This document shows, one piece after another, positions 46,189 to 59,000 of a stretch of 64,000 nucleotides of DNA. The notes under the pieces were generated by a model. It was not told the DNA's origin. It did not search any database and saw nothing but the letters and a program-made list of their open reading frames with translations. Position 1 is the stretch's first letter. Every line of letters begins with the position of its first letter. The position numbers and the translations under genes were made by a program. Source of the DNA: Bombardia bombarda (lineage: Eukaryota > Ascomycota > Sordariomycetes > Sordariales > Lasiosphaeriaceae); assembly GCA_030512295.1 (NCBI GenBank), contig JAULSR010000005.1:558001-622000 (forward strand), given 5' to 3'.

Positions 46189-47810
46189 ATACAAACATGC
46201 CCGCCACCGGCGGACTCCAGCTGACAATCTCCCCCGGCAGATACCGCTCACACGCCGCCATCATGACGTCCCTCCGCTTGGTGTACTCAACCCGCAAGTT
46301 CATCAGCCACCTGAGATATCCCTCGTGGCCCCACGTCTCGTCCAGCAGCTTGTGCACGACGACCTGCGACAGCCCGCTCGGGCCCTGGTTGCACACCTCG
46401 GCGTGGCGGATGTAGCGCTCAATCATCTGCTCCGACGCCGTGACCCAGCCCAGGCGCGTGCCCGGCGACAGCACCTTGGAGAAGGAGTCGAGCCGCATGA
46501 CGCGCCCGTCCGTGTCCATGCTCAGCAGCGACGGGATCAGCGAGCCCAGGAACGCGTCCACGCTCTCTGGTTCTGGCGCTCCAGCCTGAACAACTCCTTC
46601 CTTCACAGGACCGCCAGATGAAGCAGAGTGCGGCTGCATCTGCAGGAAGTAATACGGCTCGTCCTCGATAATGTACACATCATGCCTCTGCGCCACCCTG
46701 TAAATCTCCCTTCTCCTCTCCTCCCCCTGCGTCGCCCCGGTCGGGTTCTGCCCCGACGGCACCGTATACAACACATGCGGCTTCCGCGCGCCGCCCCTCT
46801 CTCCAGCGTCCCAGTTGGTCAGAATCTCATCCATGCTCTCGGGCAACAACCCCTGCTCGTCCATCCTGACGCCGACCAGCGCGATCCCCAGCGGCGCGGC
46901 CGTCTCGAGCGCCGTCGAGAAGCTGTACTCCTCCGTCAGCACGCTATCGCCCCTCGCCCCATTGCAGAGCAGCCGGAACGCTTGTTCCAACGAGCCGGTG
47001 CTGCCGACCGTCAGACACGAGCGCCAGTCGGCGTAGGGCGGGTTGCAGACGAGCTCGGTGTGCTCGGTGACGAAGCGCAGCAGCTGGGCCGAGCCGGTGG
47101 CCTGGTGGTAGTTGAGCGCGATCGAGAGGTCGTACTCGCTTTTCTGGGAGGCGACGTCGTATTTGCCAATGTGCAGGTCCTGCCCCGAGGCGCGCGTGGC
47201 CGCCTCAGAGAAGTGGGGGGACTGCGGCACGCGGAGGGTGAGCGACTCGATGGGGAAGTACTCGGGGCAGGGGAGGCCGCCGCCGAGGGAGATGATGCCG
47301 GGCTTCTTGAGGTGCTTGGCGGCTTGCTTGAGCACGCAGGGCTCGCGGACGGCGGCTTCGGGGGAGATGTGGTCTGGTGGGATGGGTTAGTGAGACACTA
47401 GTAGATAATGTTGAGATGGTGGGTGTAAGCTTACGATCCCATCGTCTGGCTTTTGGTTTTCCTACTGACTGTGACGGGTGAGTTTCTCATTCAGCTTTTA
47501 CCCCTGAAGAAAATGAAGAATAAAAAGGGGCAAAACCCACAGGACCCTTGAACATGTCACTATCCGAATACGCCGCCGTCATGGCAACCAGCCTGCCCGC
47601 CTTGGCCCGTCTCTCCTGGATGTCGGCCAGTGAGACATTCTGCCGCGGTTTCAGAGGCGCCACTGGCTCGGCCTCGGGCAGTTTGGCCACTGTGCCCAGC
47701 GCTTCTGCTGAGCCATGATTCCCCTTGGAGTGAAATAGTCTGGGATGCCAAGTCGCTACTGTCCGTGGTTGTTGCTTCCTCGATAACAAGCCAACCGTTG
47801 CTCTCCGCAT
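45810..47810 (-). CDS. Aro8-type PLP aminotransferase (aromatic amino acid / 2-aminoadipate)
   Basis: A predicted 594-residue fold-type I aminotransferase of the Aro8/2-aminoadipate transaminase group, transferring amino groups between aromatic amino acids (or 2-aminoadipate) and 2-oxo acids. Exons: 47541-47810, 47435-47468, 46193-47373, 45810-46109. Landmarks are ARRWDHHISPEAAVRE (across two junctions), GIISLGGGLPCPEYFP, TVGSTGSLEQAFRLLCN, VPSGQNPTG, EDEPYYFLQ, the PLP Lys in DSFSKVLSPGTRLGW, QGPSGLSQVV and the substrate Arg in NEIFFRATFA. The N-terminus from the first ATG (MRRATVGLLSRKQQPRTVATWHPRLFHS) is basic and lacks acidic residues, like a mitochondrial presequence; most Aro8 proteins lack this. 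Intron 3 (46110-46192) is half poly-T. Confidence 0.9.
46146..46187 (+). repeat. A42 homopolymer (T42 on the gene strand) in aminotransferase intron 3
   Basis: Forty-two consecutive A within an 83-bp intron. On the gene's strand the run starts 5 bases after the GT donor. Confidence 0.9.
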
Positions 47811-49532
47811 TCTGGCGGCGAGGGTCTGGTACAAGGTACCAGGTAGTCTAGTTCCTGGAGAGATGGATGGAATGGGAGGAAATGCGGGGATGCTATTGCG
47901 GTGGGGTAGGAGGGAGTGTCATCCAGGTTCAACATCAACTTCCAGACTGCATCAATGAAAACAGGCTGGAAATGGTTGAATATCTGAGTAAGAAAGGATA
48001 ATAAAGGGATTTGTTCAAGAAGTATACTAATATTATATGATTATTTCAGAGTCATAAACGACAAAGGCAAAGTAGAGCAGGTGGTAGTAGCTGTTGAGGA
48101 TCGATCACTCACGGTGCTGCTAACCGACCTGATAAAAGTAATTCTCGAGTCCCCAGCACCCCAGGTAGCGGGCCGGGGGTGCTGCAGGGCACCTAGATAA
48201 GGGCGACCGATAGCGGGGAATTGGAGTCATCTTGCCTTGTCCACCCGCAGATAGCCGCATCTTGGACCCTGGAAAGTTACGCAGGGAGACCGACGACGCT
48301 TTGTTCCAGCAGTTGACACAATGTCAAGGGTCTGGTGACCGTCATCTTTAGATTGTGCTATCCTATTACATATCTGCCTGTACGTAACGATGTACTAATT
48401 GATATACTTGGGCAACTCCACCTGATCCTCATCATGCGTCTTGGAGAGCTAAACTAGAATCTGATAAGCCAAGTAACTTATGAATTGAGACTGATAGACC
48501 ACCAGAGCTTCAAGATAGAATAAAACATCGGCCAAAAGATCCTCAACCTATGCCGCACCATGATGCTTGATTTACATCCATCCCCACTTGCCAGGGAAGT
48601 ATCCACCATCTGTCTCTCAAACATATAACCAATAGCAAATAGTACCTCCTAGAAACAACGCTCTCGTACATGACGCACACGCTTTCTGCAGTGTGCCTCC
48701 AATATGTTCGTGACCATACCATGTTATGTTGTGCCATGACTGTGTCCCAAAAAGGACAAAGAAAACCAGAAAAAGAAACCGCAGAATCAACCGCTGCAAT
48801 CTCCGCAGCATGAGCCACTAATCTTTCATCTAATTGACGCCATGTCTTGAAAACAACTCTCTCATTCCTCCTATGCCTGTACAAGTCTCTCCCCATGAAA
48901 ATGCCATGGAGTTGCCCTCAAAGTAAACAGCTAATATTTCTCAATTACCAAAACCATAGAAAGACCAGACTCAATGTGAAGCGAGGGAAAAGGGGGGTTG
49001 GTGTAAAAAGGTCCGACGTATGACTAAGTAGGTACCCGCCCAAAAGGTAAACTACCAGCCGTCGAGTGTATATCCTTGGAAGTCACCGATATCAAAACAT
49101 GGTGATTGCGCCTGTCCTGTAGGCTCCGTGGAAATATCCTTTGGAAATATATTCCGCAATCCAAGGGGTGTGAGAAAATATCACCGTCCGACGGCATTCG
49201 GTAATGACTGCAATGATGCCGTAGTCACAAAGACACCAAAAGGCCTGTCCCACTAATGGAATGGGAGGGAAACGGTCTGTTTTGGACTCGTATAAAATTC
49301 AGGTATTAATAGTGACGTGGAGTCTCCTAACCAGGAAGTAATTTGTCGGAACCCGCATGAAATAAACAGTAAATGTTTCTGAAAGAAAAAGGCACAAGGC
49401 CGGCCAAAGAAAGTGTGTACAAAATATCTCGCTCAACAAGTATCATTGACATAACATCCATATGCTGAACAGCGGCTTGCTGCCCAGCCCTGGTCAGGCT
49501 TGACCAGGCCCAAATGGCCATTTGGGATCTTA
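47811..49532. other. Intergenic region
   Basis: About 1.7 kb, AT-richer than the flanking genes. No supported gene on either strand. Confidence 0.45.
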
Positions 49533-50681
49533 TTAAGGTCCAAGTAAGGGGCGTTTTGATCCTCCGGACGGGTGTTCGGAATCCAGGTCTTCATCAAAAT
49601 CATGGTCTTGGCTGATCCAAATAGGTTGTCCCAGCATCTCTAGCTCCGGTTCCAGCCCCATAGCATCCATAGTGGCATCCGTGATGACATCTGGGGCGAA
49701 GAATGTTTGTGTCAAAGGGTCCCAATCAGCCTGGCGCTGGCCCATCACATCCGATAGACAAATTACCGAAGCACTAGACCCTGTCCACTGCGAGCACTGA
49801 GAGGATGGGCCATGCCGCCCGAAGAATATCGGGTTGAATCGGTAGGATTCAGATGGAGGTCGATGTTCGTAGAGGTCTGAGAGAGCCTCAGCGGAGCAGT
49901 CACTCCACGAATCAATAGACACGCCTGAAAGCTCGTCCACGTCCCTCTTAAAGGCCACTAAGCTTCTCGGCGAACCGAGATGCTGGGACGCCTTGTCAAT
50001 TGCCACTGTAGTCAGGCTTAATGACACAATAAACAGTGGCAGCCACGGGACGAGCTCCTCCCTTGAGGAATCGGCAGGTAGGACAGCTAACAACAGCAAG
50101 AAGAGTGCCACCGGGGCCGTGTAAGGACCGAACCTAGGCACAGTCAGCAAATGCAACCAGCTATATTTGAGTCTTTCGAGAAAACATGTTACCTCACAAA
50201 CCGCTCGTATTGGAGAGCATGGAAGATCAAGGCCATGGGAATGAAGATGGAGATGGTTCTAGGTCCCGATATTAGCACCAGCTGGGGAAGCGTGGACGCA
50301 TTGCCTTACACGGCTCGAAACCAAATTCCTCCGGTATTCGCAAGGGGGAATAGTATAGCGGTGCCAATCATGCTTCCACAGGACATGATCTTGGAGAATC
50401 GACGAAGTCTGCAGCCGGGGGATTCCAGGGTCTGGTTATGGTCGAAGACATCTCCAAAGTTGTCCATGGCGATCAGCTGTCGTGATAGCAGACTCGGTGA
50501 TGTAATGGCCTTAGTAATTGATGCGTCATGTATCTTAGACGGGGTCTCCCTGAATACTAGATAAACGTCAAGAGTCTGTTGGATCGTATCAGCTTCTCCA
50601 AGGACAAAGTAGTTGTTGAGGGAAGAAAGTCTGGCTCAGATGAGATCCCAATCGTGGAAGTGCCTCGACATATGACCTACC
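49533..50681 (-). CDS. Multi-exon integral membrane protein of unknown function, 5' end unresolved
   Basis: Three exons join cleanly: 50310-50575, 50193-50258 and 49533-50133, giving 310 residues to the stop. A further exon ending at 50681 (GTAGGT donor), reading RRGISPDEEELHLTQPSKHQ upstream, fits by phase. Hydrophobic spans are CGSMIGTAILFPLANTGGIWF, VTISIFIPMALIFHALQY, APVALFLLLLAVLPA and LVPWLPLFIVSLSLTTVAI. A cytosolic-looking acidic C-terminal tail follows (DHDFDEDLDSEHPSGG). The N-terminal exons probably lie between 50690 and 51042, where an ATG-started frame is open (MCDRARLPSGLTCHRK), but I could not join it in frame. The upstream DNA carries coding-like fragments on the other strand. 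The family is not recognised. Confidence 0.55.
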
Positions 50682-53569
50682 AGCAGGCAGCCGTGGTAGC
50701 TATTGTGCACTTGTTTCTCCACACCCAATTGGTGTTTTGATGGCTGTGTCAAATGCAGTTCTTCTTCATCTGGAGAGATGCCGCGACGCCACAACGCTGC
50801 AGGATGTAATTCTCAGCCAATGAAGGAGCCAACCGAATACTCACTGTCTTCAGAGGACGACTCGAGCGCCTTAACTTTAAGGACCCATCGGATTCAATGG
50901 ACACTATTGTGCTGAAATCGGGCAGAAATGGGTCGCCGCTGGGTTGGCATGGTCCGCCCGTGAGGCGGCCTCCTTGGGCAGCATTGGTCGAATCCTTTCG
51001 GTGGCACGTCAGCCCCGATGGAAGCCTTGCCCTGTCACACATCGCAACAGCCTCTCTCGACCTGACCAGCTGCCTTGGGTGTCAACGCATTCGTACAAGA
51101 CGTGCATGCATCTTGCCGCCACCTTTTGCTGACCGAGTTTGCGTCCAAGGTCTGTATGCCCATTGCTGCCTTAATTGGGAAACCATGTGAATGTGCCCGA
51201 CGACATCACATCGAGCCAAGCTTTATAGACAGTAGAGGCGTTGTTCGGCAACAACGCTGCACATATTTCTTGCACTTTATGCGCTGGCAAAATGGATAGA
51301 CCCGGCACCATTACGGCGTGTCCGATACCTGACTTGGGTATTTGAAGTGCCTTTGCGCCATTCTGCATAAGTCTGAGGCCGCCCAGATACAATCAGCAGC
51401 TCTATGACGCAAGGTTTCTGAGTTTGATGCATCTTCTTTCTTGTTCATTTGGTCGACGTTCTTCCCCATGATTTTTCGGCCACAGTCCACACCAAGGGAG
51501 CCGGCAAAGGCCCAACAACGAATATTGTCTTTGACCTGCCCTCCCGAAGTTTTCGAGATCGTTCTTGCGTCTATCTGCAGTATCGTGACTTGGCACTATA
51601 CTGCCCAACATGAATCGAGAAGCAGATATGGTAGCGTTCGTGGCCACCAATCCCTCACGGAGCATGAATCCTCTGCTGACAAGATGCTTCTAAGTCGTCC
51701 GAGCAACGTGTGATTGCTGAGGGCAAAAGGGATGACGTCTTTCTTCATCCGTCGGCTGGGCTCATGCTCGCCTCTTGTATAATTATCGGTTGCTGCGTGT
51801 CGTCTTTTGTCCATCGACGACAGGACAAAGACCAACTTCAACCGCTGGTCATTTTCGTTTTGCTTGCCAGTGCCGTGGCCCTTGGTTCTGCAAGTCGAGA
51901 AAGCGCGAACATGGTTCTGCTTGGCTATATCCCACCGGCAACATGTGTGGCTATGGTTGTTAGCATTTTGGCCCATAGTTTCTACAGGCGATGGAGACCC
52001 AGCATTGGAAAAGGGTTTGAAGACGAGAAAGGTCGGCCCCGGGTTCAATCTGCTGATGAATCAAAGAGCAGACTCCGAGAAAAGCAGAAAGACGAAGGCT
52101 TCGATTCACGACCTCGCAGCGCCGGCTGATACGCAGAATTGGCCACAACCATACGTTTTAGAGCCATTGCCAACGCCGTGCCACCTATGATATGCTAAGT
52201 AGCATCTGGGCAGCATCGGTTCAGAAATAGGCATTATGTAATTGATTTAGAGAATATCTAGCACACCTTCGATTAGCAAAGAGATCACCAAAATGTCGGG
52301 TTGCAAAATAATCAGCTATATGTAGCCAAGAAATAGGGGCTCACTGTCTGTCTGTCAGTCGAGTCCCCCAACACCACCCGTGATACAGAGCGCATACTCT
52401 AGGGGTCCCGTATGGCATGAGACATCTTGGTATAGAATGTATTGTGGCGACACTGAAATTGTATTCTTTGAAACTGAACGAAGACGAATCATGCACGGTG
52501 AGTAATTGTCTTGTCGTTTTAAGTTTGATTAAGCCAAGAGGGAAAAGCCAAAGAACCTTTGGCTGGCTCATGGGGAAGGAACCACCTTGACCACGACGGA
52601 AGAGTCACGTAACACTGATTGACCGTGGAGTATCATGTATGAAAGAATGGAGGACATCTCGAAGCAGACCTGACGCGCCCGTAATCGATGGACAATGCGG
52701 ATAAACGATGCAAAACATGCGGATCGTCAAGAGGGTTCCGAGACCCATCTGAAGCAATTAATTTTCTTCCGCCAATAACGGACCTTCGCTAATTGACGCG
52801 TATGTTGCCCAGAACTCGTCGGTTTGACCATCTTCTTGACCGCGCTGTCGAGGTTGGTTGAAGTCGAGTCCAGACCGGGCCCCAAGCATCTCAAAGTGCC
52901 CAAGTTTAAAAATGACGGAGGAGAGCTAGGCTCGCTCGGCTCGCTAACGCACACTGTCGCTACCCTAGCGGCTTGGCTTCCGCTCGGCGGGCCCATGCAA
53001 GCTAACCCAAAACCCAACGCCCAACCACGACATTTTTGGAGGCATTGCACAAGCGCCTGTCGTTGGTCCCCCAACCTTCCCCCAAAACAATTTTTTTTTT
53101 TAAAAAAGAATTGGAGACGGAGCCGAACAAGCGTCACGAAGCAACGTGACTGACTGGCAACTTGGCCAAGTAAACTGGATAGGTCTGGACTGAACAGCGG
53201 GGGGTCCAATTGAATCACTGGCTCAATCGCGCACCAATCGTCCGGAAGTGTTTCCAAGGAAGCCAATCCCTGTCCATCCAGCGTTACAGATCCACAGCTG
53301 CTGGCACCGATGACGACGTTTCTCGAGAGGTTGGTGTTGAGTGAATTGGACCCTTGACTTTACCCCATAAAGCCGGCTGCATACAGAGCTATGCGCTGGA
53401 CAGCATCCTCCCGCGAACCTGTACAGGTGTAGAGAGTTTTATTTTATCTCGGGCAGATCCGTTTGTGGACTGAGACAGATCTTTTCTGAGAGGACTTTTC
53501 CAGTCTGGATTTCTTTTTCTCCTATTCTCACCCGTCTCATCAGCTTGTCTGAGCTGCGCACACGTTATA
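50682..53569. other. Region of conflicting or decayed coding fragments, then intergenic DNA
   Basis: From 50682 to about 52131 both strands hold short coding-like stretches that cannot be assembled into one intact gene (see the pseudogene entry). From 52132 to 53569 no gene is seen. A T/A homopolymer pair occurs at 53090-53107, and the last 200 bp are the leader of the Crh-type gene. Confidence 0.4.
51075..52131 (+). pseudogene. Possible decayed membrane-protein gene
   Basis: Plus-strand frames look coding but are broken. 51075-51299 reads GVNAFVQDVHASCRHLLLTE and further residues. 51470-51713 reads CPPEVFEIVLASICSIVTWH with a polar loop. 51710-52129 in another frame reads KRDDVFLHPSAGLMLASCII, then spans LQPLVIFVLLASAVALGSAS and MVLLGYIPPATCVAMVVSI, and ends in a charged tail with a stop. 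The change of frame at about 51710 has no plausible intron, and no ATG begins the set. Membrane-protein character resembles that of the minus-strand gene to the left. Undetected introns are the alternative to decay. Confidence 0.35.
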
Positions 53570-54808
53570 ATGATATCTTCAAGATGGAGGACAGCGGCGG
53601 CAGCGGCGGCAGCAGCGGCAGCGGTGTTTAGCAGTCTGGCATCTGCGCAGACATGGTCGGCTTGCAACCCTCTCTACTCGACATGCTCGCCCAACACCGC
53701 CCTTGGAATGGCCATCGACGTCGAGTTCACCCAAGGCGCCGTCAACTCGTTCGTGGCCAGCGGCGGCGCCGTAACCTACGGCTCTGACGGCGCCGTCTTC
53801 ACCGTCTCAGCGCCCGGCGAGGCCCCGCAGCTGACCAGTCTCTTCTACATCATGTTCGGCCGCGTCGAGGTGACCATGAAGTGCGCGCCGGGCGCCGGCA
53901 TCGTCAGCTCCCTCGTACTACAATCCGACGACCTCGACGAGATCGACATGGAGTGGCTGGGCGCCGACGACTCTGAGGTGCAGACAAACTACTTCGGCAA
54001 GGGCCAGACCACCAGCTACAACCGCGGCCAGTTCAACCCGGCCGCCAACAACCAGGGCCAGTTCATCACCTACACCATCGACTGGACCTCGGACCGCATC
54101 GTCTGGTCCGTCGGCGGCACCGTCGTCCGCACCCTCGCCTACGCCGACGCCGACAACCAGTACCCCCAGACCCCCATGCAGGTCAAGTTCGGCGCCTGGG
54201 CCGGCGGCGACCCCTCCAACGCCCCCGGCACCATCCAGTGGGCCCGCGGCCCGACCGACTACTCCCAGGGGCCCTTCTCCATGCACGTCAAGTCGGTCAT
54301 CGTCAGCGACTACTCCACCGGCAAGGCCTACTCGTACGGCGACAGCTCCGGCACCTGGCAGTCCATCAAGTCGGACGGCGGCGCCGTCAACGGCAACGTC
54401 GGCAATGCCTCCCCCGCCATCACCCAGACTGCCGTTGCCGCCGTGACCAACTCGGTCTCGCCCTCCATACCGGCGGGCGGCATCGCCAAGGGTGACACAG
54501 CGACCCAGACTGGCTGGCCGTGGGTGCCTACCGCGACTCCTAGCAGCAGCAGCAGCAGCTCCGGCTCTGGCTCGACCCAGTCCGGCGCCATTCCCGACGG
54601 CTGGATCATGACCCCCGAGGGCAAGATTGTCCCTATTGGCGCGTCCAACCTCGTTAGTATGTTGAACCCCACAAACCACAGTCATATCATGTCTCCAGGA
54701 TAACCTTGCTAACCACATCATCTCCAACAGAGCCTCCCCATCTCTCTCTCCTCATCGGACCCATCGCTCTAGGCTTATTCGCCACAATTGCTGGCCACTG
54801 GTCATGAT
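53570..54808 (+). CDS. Crh/Utr2-type GH16 cell-wall transglycosylase
   Basis: A predicted 386-residue extracellular enzyme of glycoside hydrolase family 16, Crh group, which transfers chitin chains to beta-glucan in the wall. An N-terminal signal peptide contains a ten-residue Ala run (about residues 9-18) and ends near ASAQ. The catalytic motif DEIDMEWLG gives nucleophile Glu124, Asp126 and acid/base Glu128. Further GH16 features are QTNYFGKGQTTSYNRG, YTIDWTSDRIVWSVGG, and PMQVKFGAWAGGDPSNAPGT with WARGPTDYSQGPFSMHV. A Ser/Thr/Gly-rich tail follows. One intron (54653-54730, GTTAGT...CAACAG) leads to a 26-codon last exon with a hydrophobic end (LPISLLIGPIALGLFATIAG), suited to a GPI or membrane anchor. 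CDS length is typical. Confidence 0.92.
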
Positions 54809-56077
54809 CTCGTCATCTGATTTGACTGATGATCATCCCCCATCACTCGCACAACATAATAAACCCGAAAGAAAGAACGAAAAAAAACATCAGCATCACC
54901 CTTTTTGACACTTTGTTCACATACATAGCGAGCGGCATAGGTGATAGATTTAGACTTGGGGGGCAAATTTGTTTGCATCGGTCTTGAAACAAGGCCAGGC
55001 GTTATTTGGCAATATTGTTTAGTCACTGCGACACGTTTCTGTTTCACGAAATACCACCACCGCCATCCAAGGATGGCGAGGAAGATGACGGATAAGAGTA
55101 TGATGGGAAGAGGGCAATTGCCAGGAAGAATAATGAGAGTTTGTACATATGTGTATATATGATATATGATATTGTTGGTACATAGATACCTTAAGTAATG
55201 TACTGCACGGCATGGATGAGATATTCCTATCGCATCATCAGAAAATCGCTATACTGTTTATTTAAAAGACATGAAGATGAATTCTGTGAGAATCCAAACT
55301 ACCACCATTCTGCGAGGTACAATGTAACGGGTATTTCATCGGTAGTTGAAGGGACTTCTTTAATGCATTGTTCACACATCTTGTGATCCCATCATGTCTA
55401 TGTAGATGAATGAGCTCAAACTGAGAGCTTCATACATCCAACAATTAGTTCTCACACATAAAGTCACCACACAAGCATCATGTCACATTGAACTCAAAAC
55501 TACAGAACACGAGAATTGCTTGACGGACTTAATTGCTTCATCTAAATCATCGCTTCTAATCATCATGACTTTGCAATGTTTGTTCTTCCGAACCTAGCCC
55601 TATAATTTCTTTTTACCATATAAGCAAGAGACCCCAGGCCAACTAGCTAGCTAGCTAGTCGGTCAAAAACCGGGACCAAAATTCCCCGCTGGCACTGCAT
55701 CATCCATCGTCTATCATTCCGGACAGACAGATGGACTGGCACGAGATGTACCGACAGACCAAGAGGAGGTTGTATAGGCCAGAAGAAAAGGGCGGGCACG
55801 CTTACTCGCTGCGGATATATGTAACGTAAAAGCTCAGCGATTGGGTAAAACTTTTTGTATCAGTGTTATTCTTCTCCTCTAGAGTCTGTGTGTTTAAGCC
55901 TCAGAAGAAGTGTAGGTGTAAATGTAGGTGCAGGTGTAGTGCAATGCTGAATCAACGCTCCTCTATCATGATCGTCTGTATAGTATGGGGTCAGGAGTGT
56001 CGCATCTGTAAATGGCCATGATGTGGTTACAGGATTCCAAAAAAGAAGACACTGCCGATGGGTCGAAGCTGTTTGGC
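54809..56077. other. Intergenic region between convergent Crh-type gene and TOP1
   Basis: About 1.3 kb, AT-rich. It holds a (CTAG)4 palindromic repeat at 55643-55658. No gene seen. Confidence 0.45.
55643..55658 (+). repeat. (CTAG)4 palindromic repeat
   Basis: Four perfect CTAG units, self-complementary, so the strand can fold back on itself. Confidence 0.85.
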
Positions 56078-59000
56078 TTAGAACTCCCACGTAGAGTCGC
56101 CACCAACTGATTGGATGGCCCAGTTGAACTTGTCCCGCAACGTCTTGGAGAAGAACTTCTCAATCGGCACGTTGAACTTGGCCGCGAAAACGACCGTCAG
56201 ACGCGGATCAATGTAGTTCTAAGATATATCGTTAGTACGTAGGTAGACTTTAGGAAGAGAGAACCCGAACTTACGATCTTGGATGTACCCAGGGCAACCT
56301 CCTTGTTGCCCTCGCGATCAGCCGACTGCAGCTCGAGCGTCTTGATGCGGTCATCCAACTTCTTGATTGTCGCGGTAAACTTCTCAGCTGAGGGGTCCTT
56401 GCCCTCGGCCTCAACCTTCTTTGTCTTGTTCTCCTTCTTGTGTTTGGCCTCAAGCTCAGCCACTGGCTTGAGGCGCTCCTTAAGCTCCTTCTCAGGCATA
56501 GTTGCCTGGCCTTCGGACTGCAGCTTCTCGTTGTCCTTTTCGAATTTCTTGGTGATCTTCGCCTTCAGCTCCTCCACGAGGAACTTCTGGTGCTGCTTGA
56601 CCCACTCCTCATTCATGTCCGCGTCAAGCTCGAAGAACTCGGCACCCTTCTTCTTCTTCAGCTTGGGATCAACGTCAAGCATCATCATCTTGTTGCGCCA
56701 TTTCTGGTACTTTAGGCCCTTGATGCGATCGCCAAGCTTTTCCATCTGCACTTCATGACCAGCTCCAACTGTCCTCTTGTGATTGCAAAGAATAGCAACC
56801 TTACGATTGCAATCGTTGTAAAGCTTGATCTTCTCAGGAATGCTCTTCTCGTTGTTGCCCTCCAGCTCTTGAAGGAGCTGCGACATGGTAAACGAGGCAT
56901 TGTAGGTACGAAAAACCTTGGCTGTCAGCCCGGGCATATAGCTCGACAAGTGCTTGTTCAGTTGGGTAGTCTTTAACCAGAGTTAGCGGACATGTTTCAT
57001 GGTAAAATAAAGATTGGGGCTACAACTTACGTTCAATCTATCAAAGATATCATCTCCATCCTCCTTCGGGGGCTTCTTGAACATCTTGAGATTCTTGAAG
57101 ACTTGACGCTCCACCGTGACCTCATTGTAGAAGCGAATGCTGTCTTTACCGAGGAAATCAAAGATTACCGTGTTGGGCTCTTGAAGAGTAACATGCTCGA
57201 ACTTTAAAGAGCAGCATCCCACAGTTTCTGCTTCATTGTCCGTGTCCTTCTCATTGCCAGCTCTCAGAGCGAAGCGATCAATCAGGTACATGGCAGTAGC
57301 ACGCTGTCGGTCCGCCATCACCTCGCTCTTGAGTTCCTTCGTGTAGTCGGCACGGATGCGGTCGATGTGCTTCTTGAGCTCGCGAGCCTTCTCAAACTTC
57401 TTGAAATCGGCTTGACCCTTTACAGTACTGTTGGCCGCCAACATGACATACTTGTAGTTGCCGTTGACATTTTCCTGCCACATGGCCAGCCAAGTTGCCT
57501 TGTTGTCATGCTGAACCGCTTTCCACTTGTGGCCCGCAGGAGGTTCCGGAACCTTGGCGCCTTTGCCAATGTTGATAGTGACCTGCTCCGGCATGACACG
57601 CTTCTTCACTGTTCCAGTTTTTGGGTGTTCTCCGCGACCACGGAAAAGTCCAGGAGGTTCAACACGGAAGTTTCCAACCTTCTCCTTTCGCCCGTCCCAT
57701 TTGCAGAACATATAGGGAGCCTCGAGCTTGTCTTTTTCAGCCTTCTCAGCCTTCTTCTCTGCAGCTGGTCGAGCCTTCTTAGCGTTGCTGATATCCTGGT
57801 AGTAGTCAAAGATCTTCGTGAAATCAAGTTTCTTCAAATCCTTGACGTCGACCCTGCTACCACTTTCATTTTTGGCGCCACCTGTCTTCTTCAGAATGTC
57901 TTTGAAGTCGTTGAAAAAGTTCTTACAAAAGACGGGGTTCTCGATATTTTGTGTCGAGTGAAGCATCGAGCCAAAGAATGTTGCTACTTCCTCAGCCTCA
58001 ATATGAAGATTGACTGGCTGGCCATCATAGTACAGCTTGACATTCTTCGGCAGAGGCTCATAAGCTGGGGGGAAGATGACGCCGTTATGTTCCAGGGTCG
58101 TCCACTTGACCGAGTCATCCTCCTTCTTCGGCGCGTCCCACCATCTGTACTCTTCCTCCTGGCCTTCATCATCGCTGTCCTTGGACTCCTCCTTCTCAAA
58201 CTTGGCAGCCTTTTTCGTTGTGGTAGCTTTGCCCTTCGCGGTAGGAGTAGCCTTTGCGGCAGCCTTCAGGGTAGCCTTCTTCCCTTTCTTAGCGATCGGA
58301 GCGTCTGAATCAGAATCCTCTTTCTTGACACCGTTTGTCTTCTTGGCAGACGAAGAAACGCCGTTGGACTGGCGCTTCTTGGGCTTTGCAGGGGGCTCGT
58401 CGTCAGACTCGTCCTTAACAGCAGTCTTTTTCGGCGTAGCCTTCTTTGCCTTGGCGGCACTAGAGCGGATTGCCTTAGCCTCTTTAGCAGCGGTTTTCTC
58501 GATATCAGCCTTCTGCTTCGCTAAATGCGTTCCCAGAGGCTCGTCATCGTCGTCTGAGGTGTCGCCCGTCTCTCTGATCGAAGGGGGCAGCTTGCCGCCA
58601 TTCTTCCTAGCAATTGGCTGGTCGTCACTATCCGACTCGTCTTTGCGGCTTGCTTTTTGGCGTTTGGCCTGTACAGTCAGCTCAGATTGTCCGCTAAGAC
58701 GGAGATAAGGCGACTTACCAGGGGCGCACCATCATCGCTGTCAGAGCCGTCCTTGTAATTTATCGACTGGCCGATGGAGCTTCGAGATTTGCGCTTGACA
58801 GTGCCATTAGGGGTAGAATCGATTTCCATGGAATCGTAGGCAACTGGGCCATTGCGTATAGAGAGGCCCGGAGGGGCCGGGCGAGCCTTGGACGCTGCTC
58901 GGTCCATGGCGCGGTCGGTGGCTTTTGAGATGGTAGGAGCTGAAGCTGTGACGCCGGCTATCAGCATCAGAGGTCAAGGGGGGGGACCGCAACAGAAATG

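Noticed and set aside
51596..52048. Minus-strand frame of 150 codons
   Set aside because: The plus strand here encodes clear hydrophobic spans; the antisense frame looks random.
58020..58090. Suspected frameshift in TOP1, because the longest ATG-started frame begins only at 57966
   Set aside because: Reading the codons across 57966-58668 shows a continuous open frame with conserved sequence; there is simply no ATG in the upstream part of the exon.
57367..58308. 313-codon plus-strand frame, Leu-rich
   Set aside because: Antisense of TOP1 exon 3; apparent membrane spans come from complemented Lys/Glu codons.
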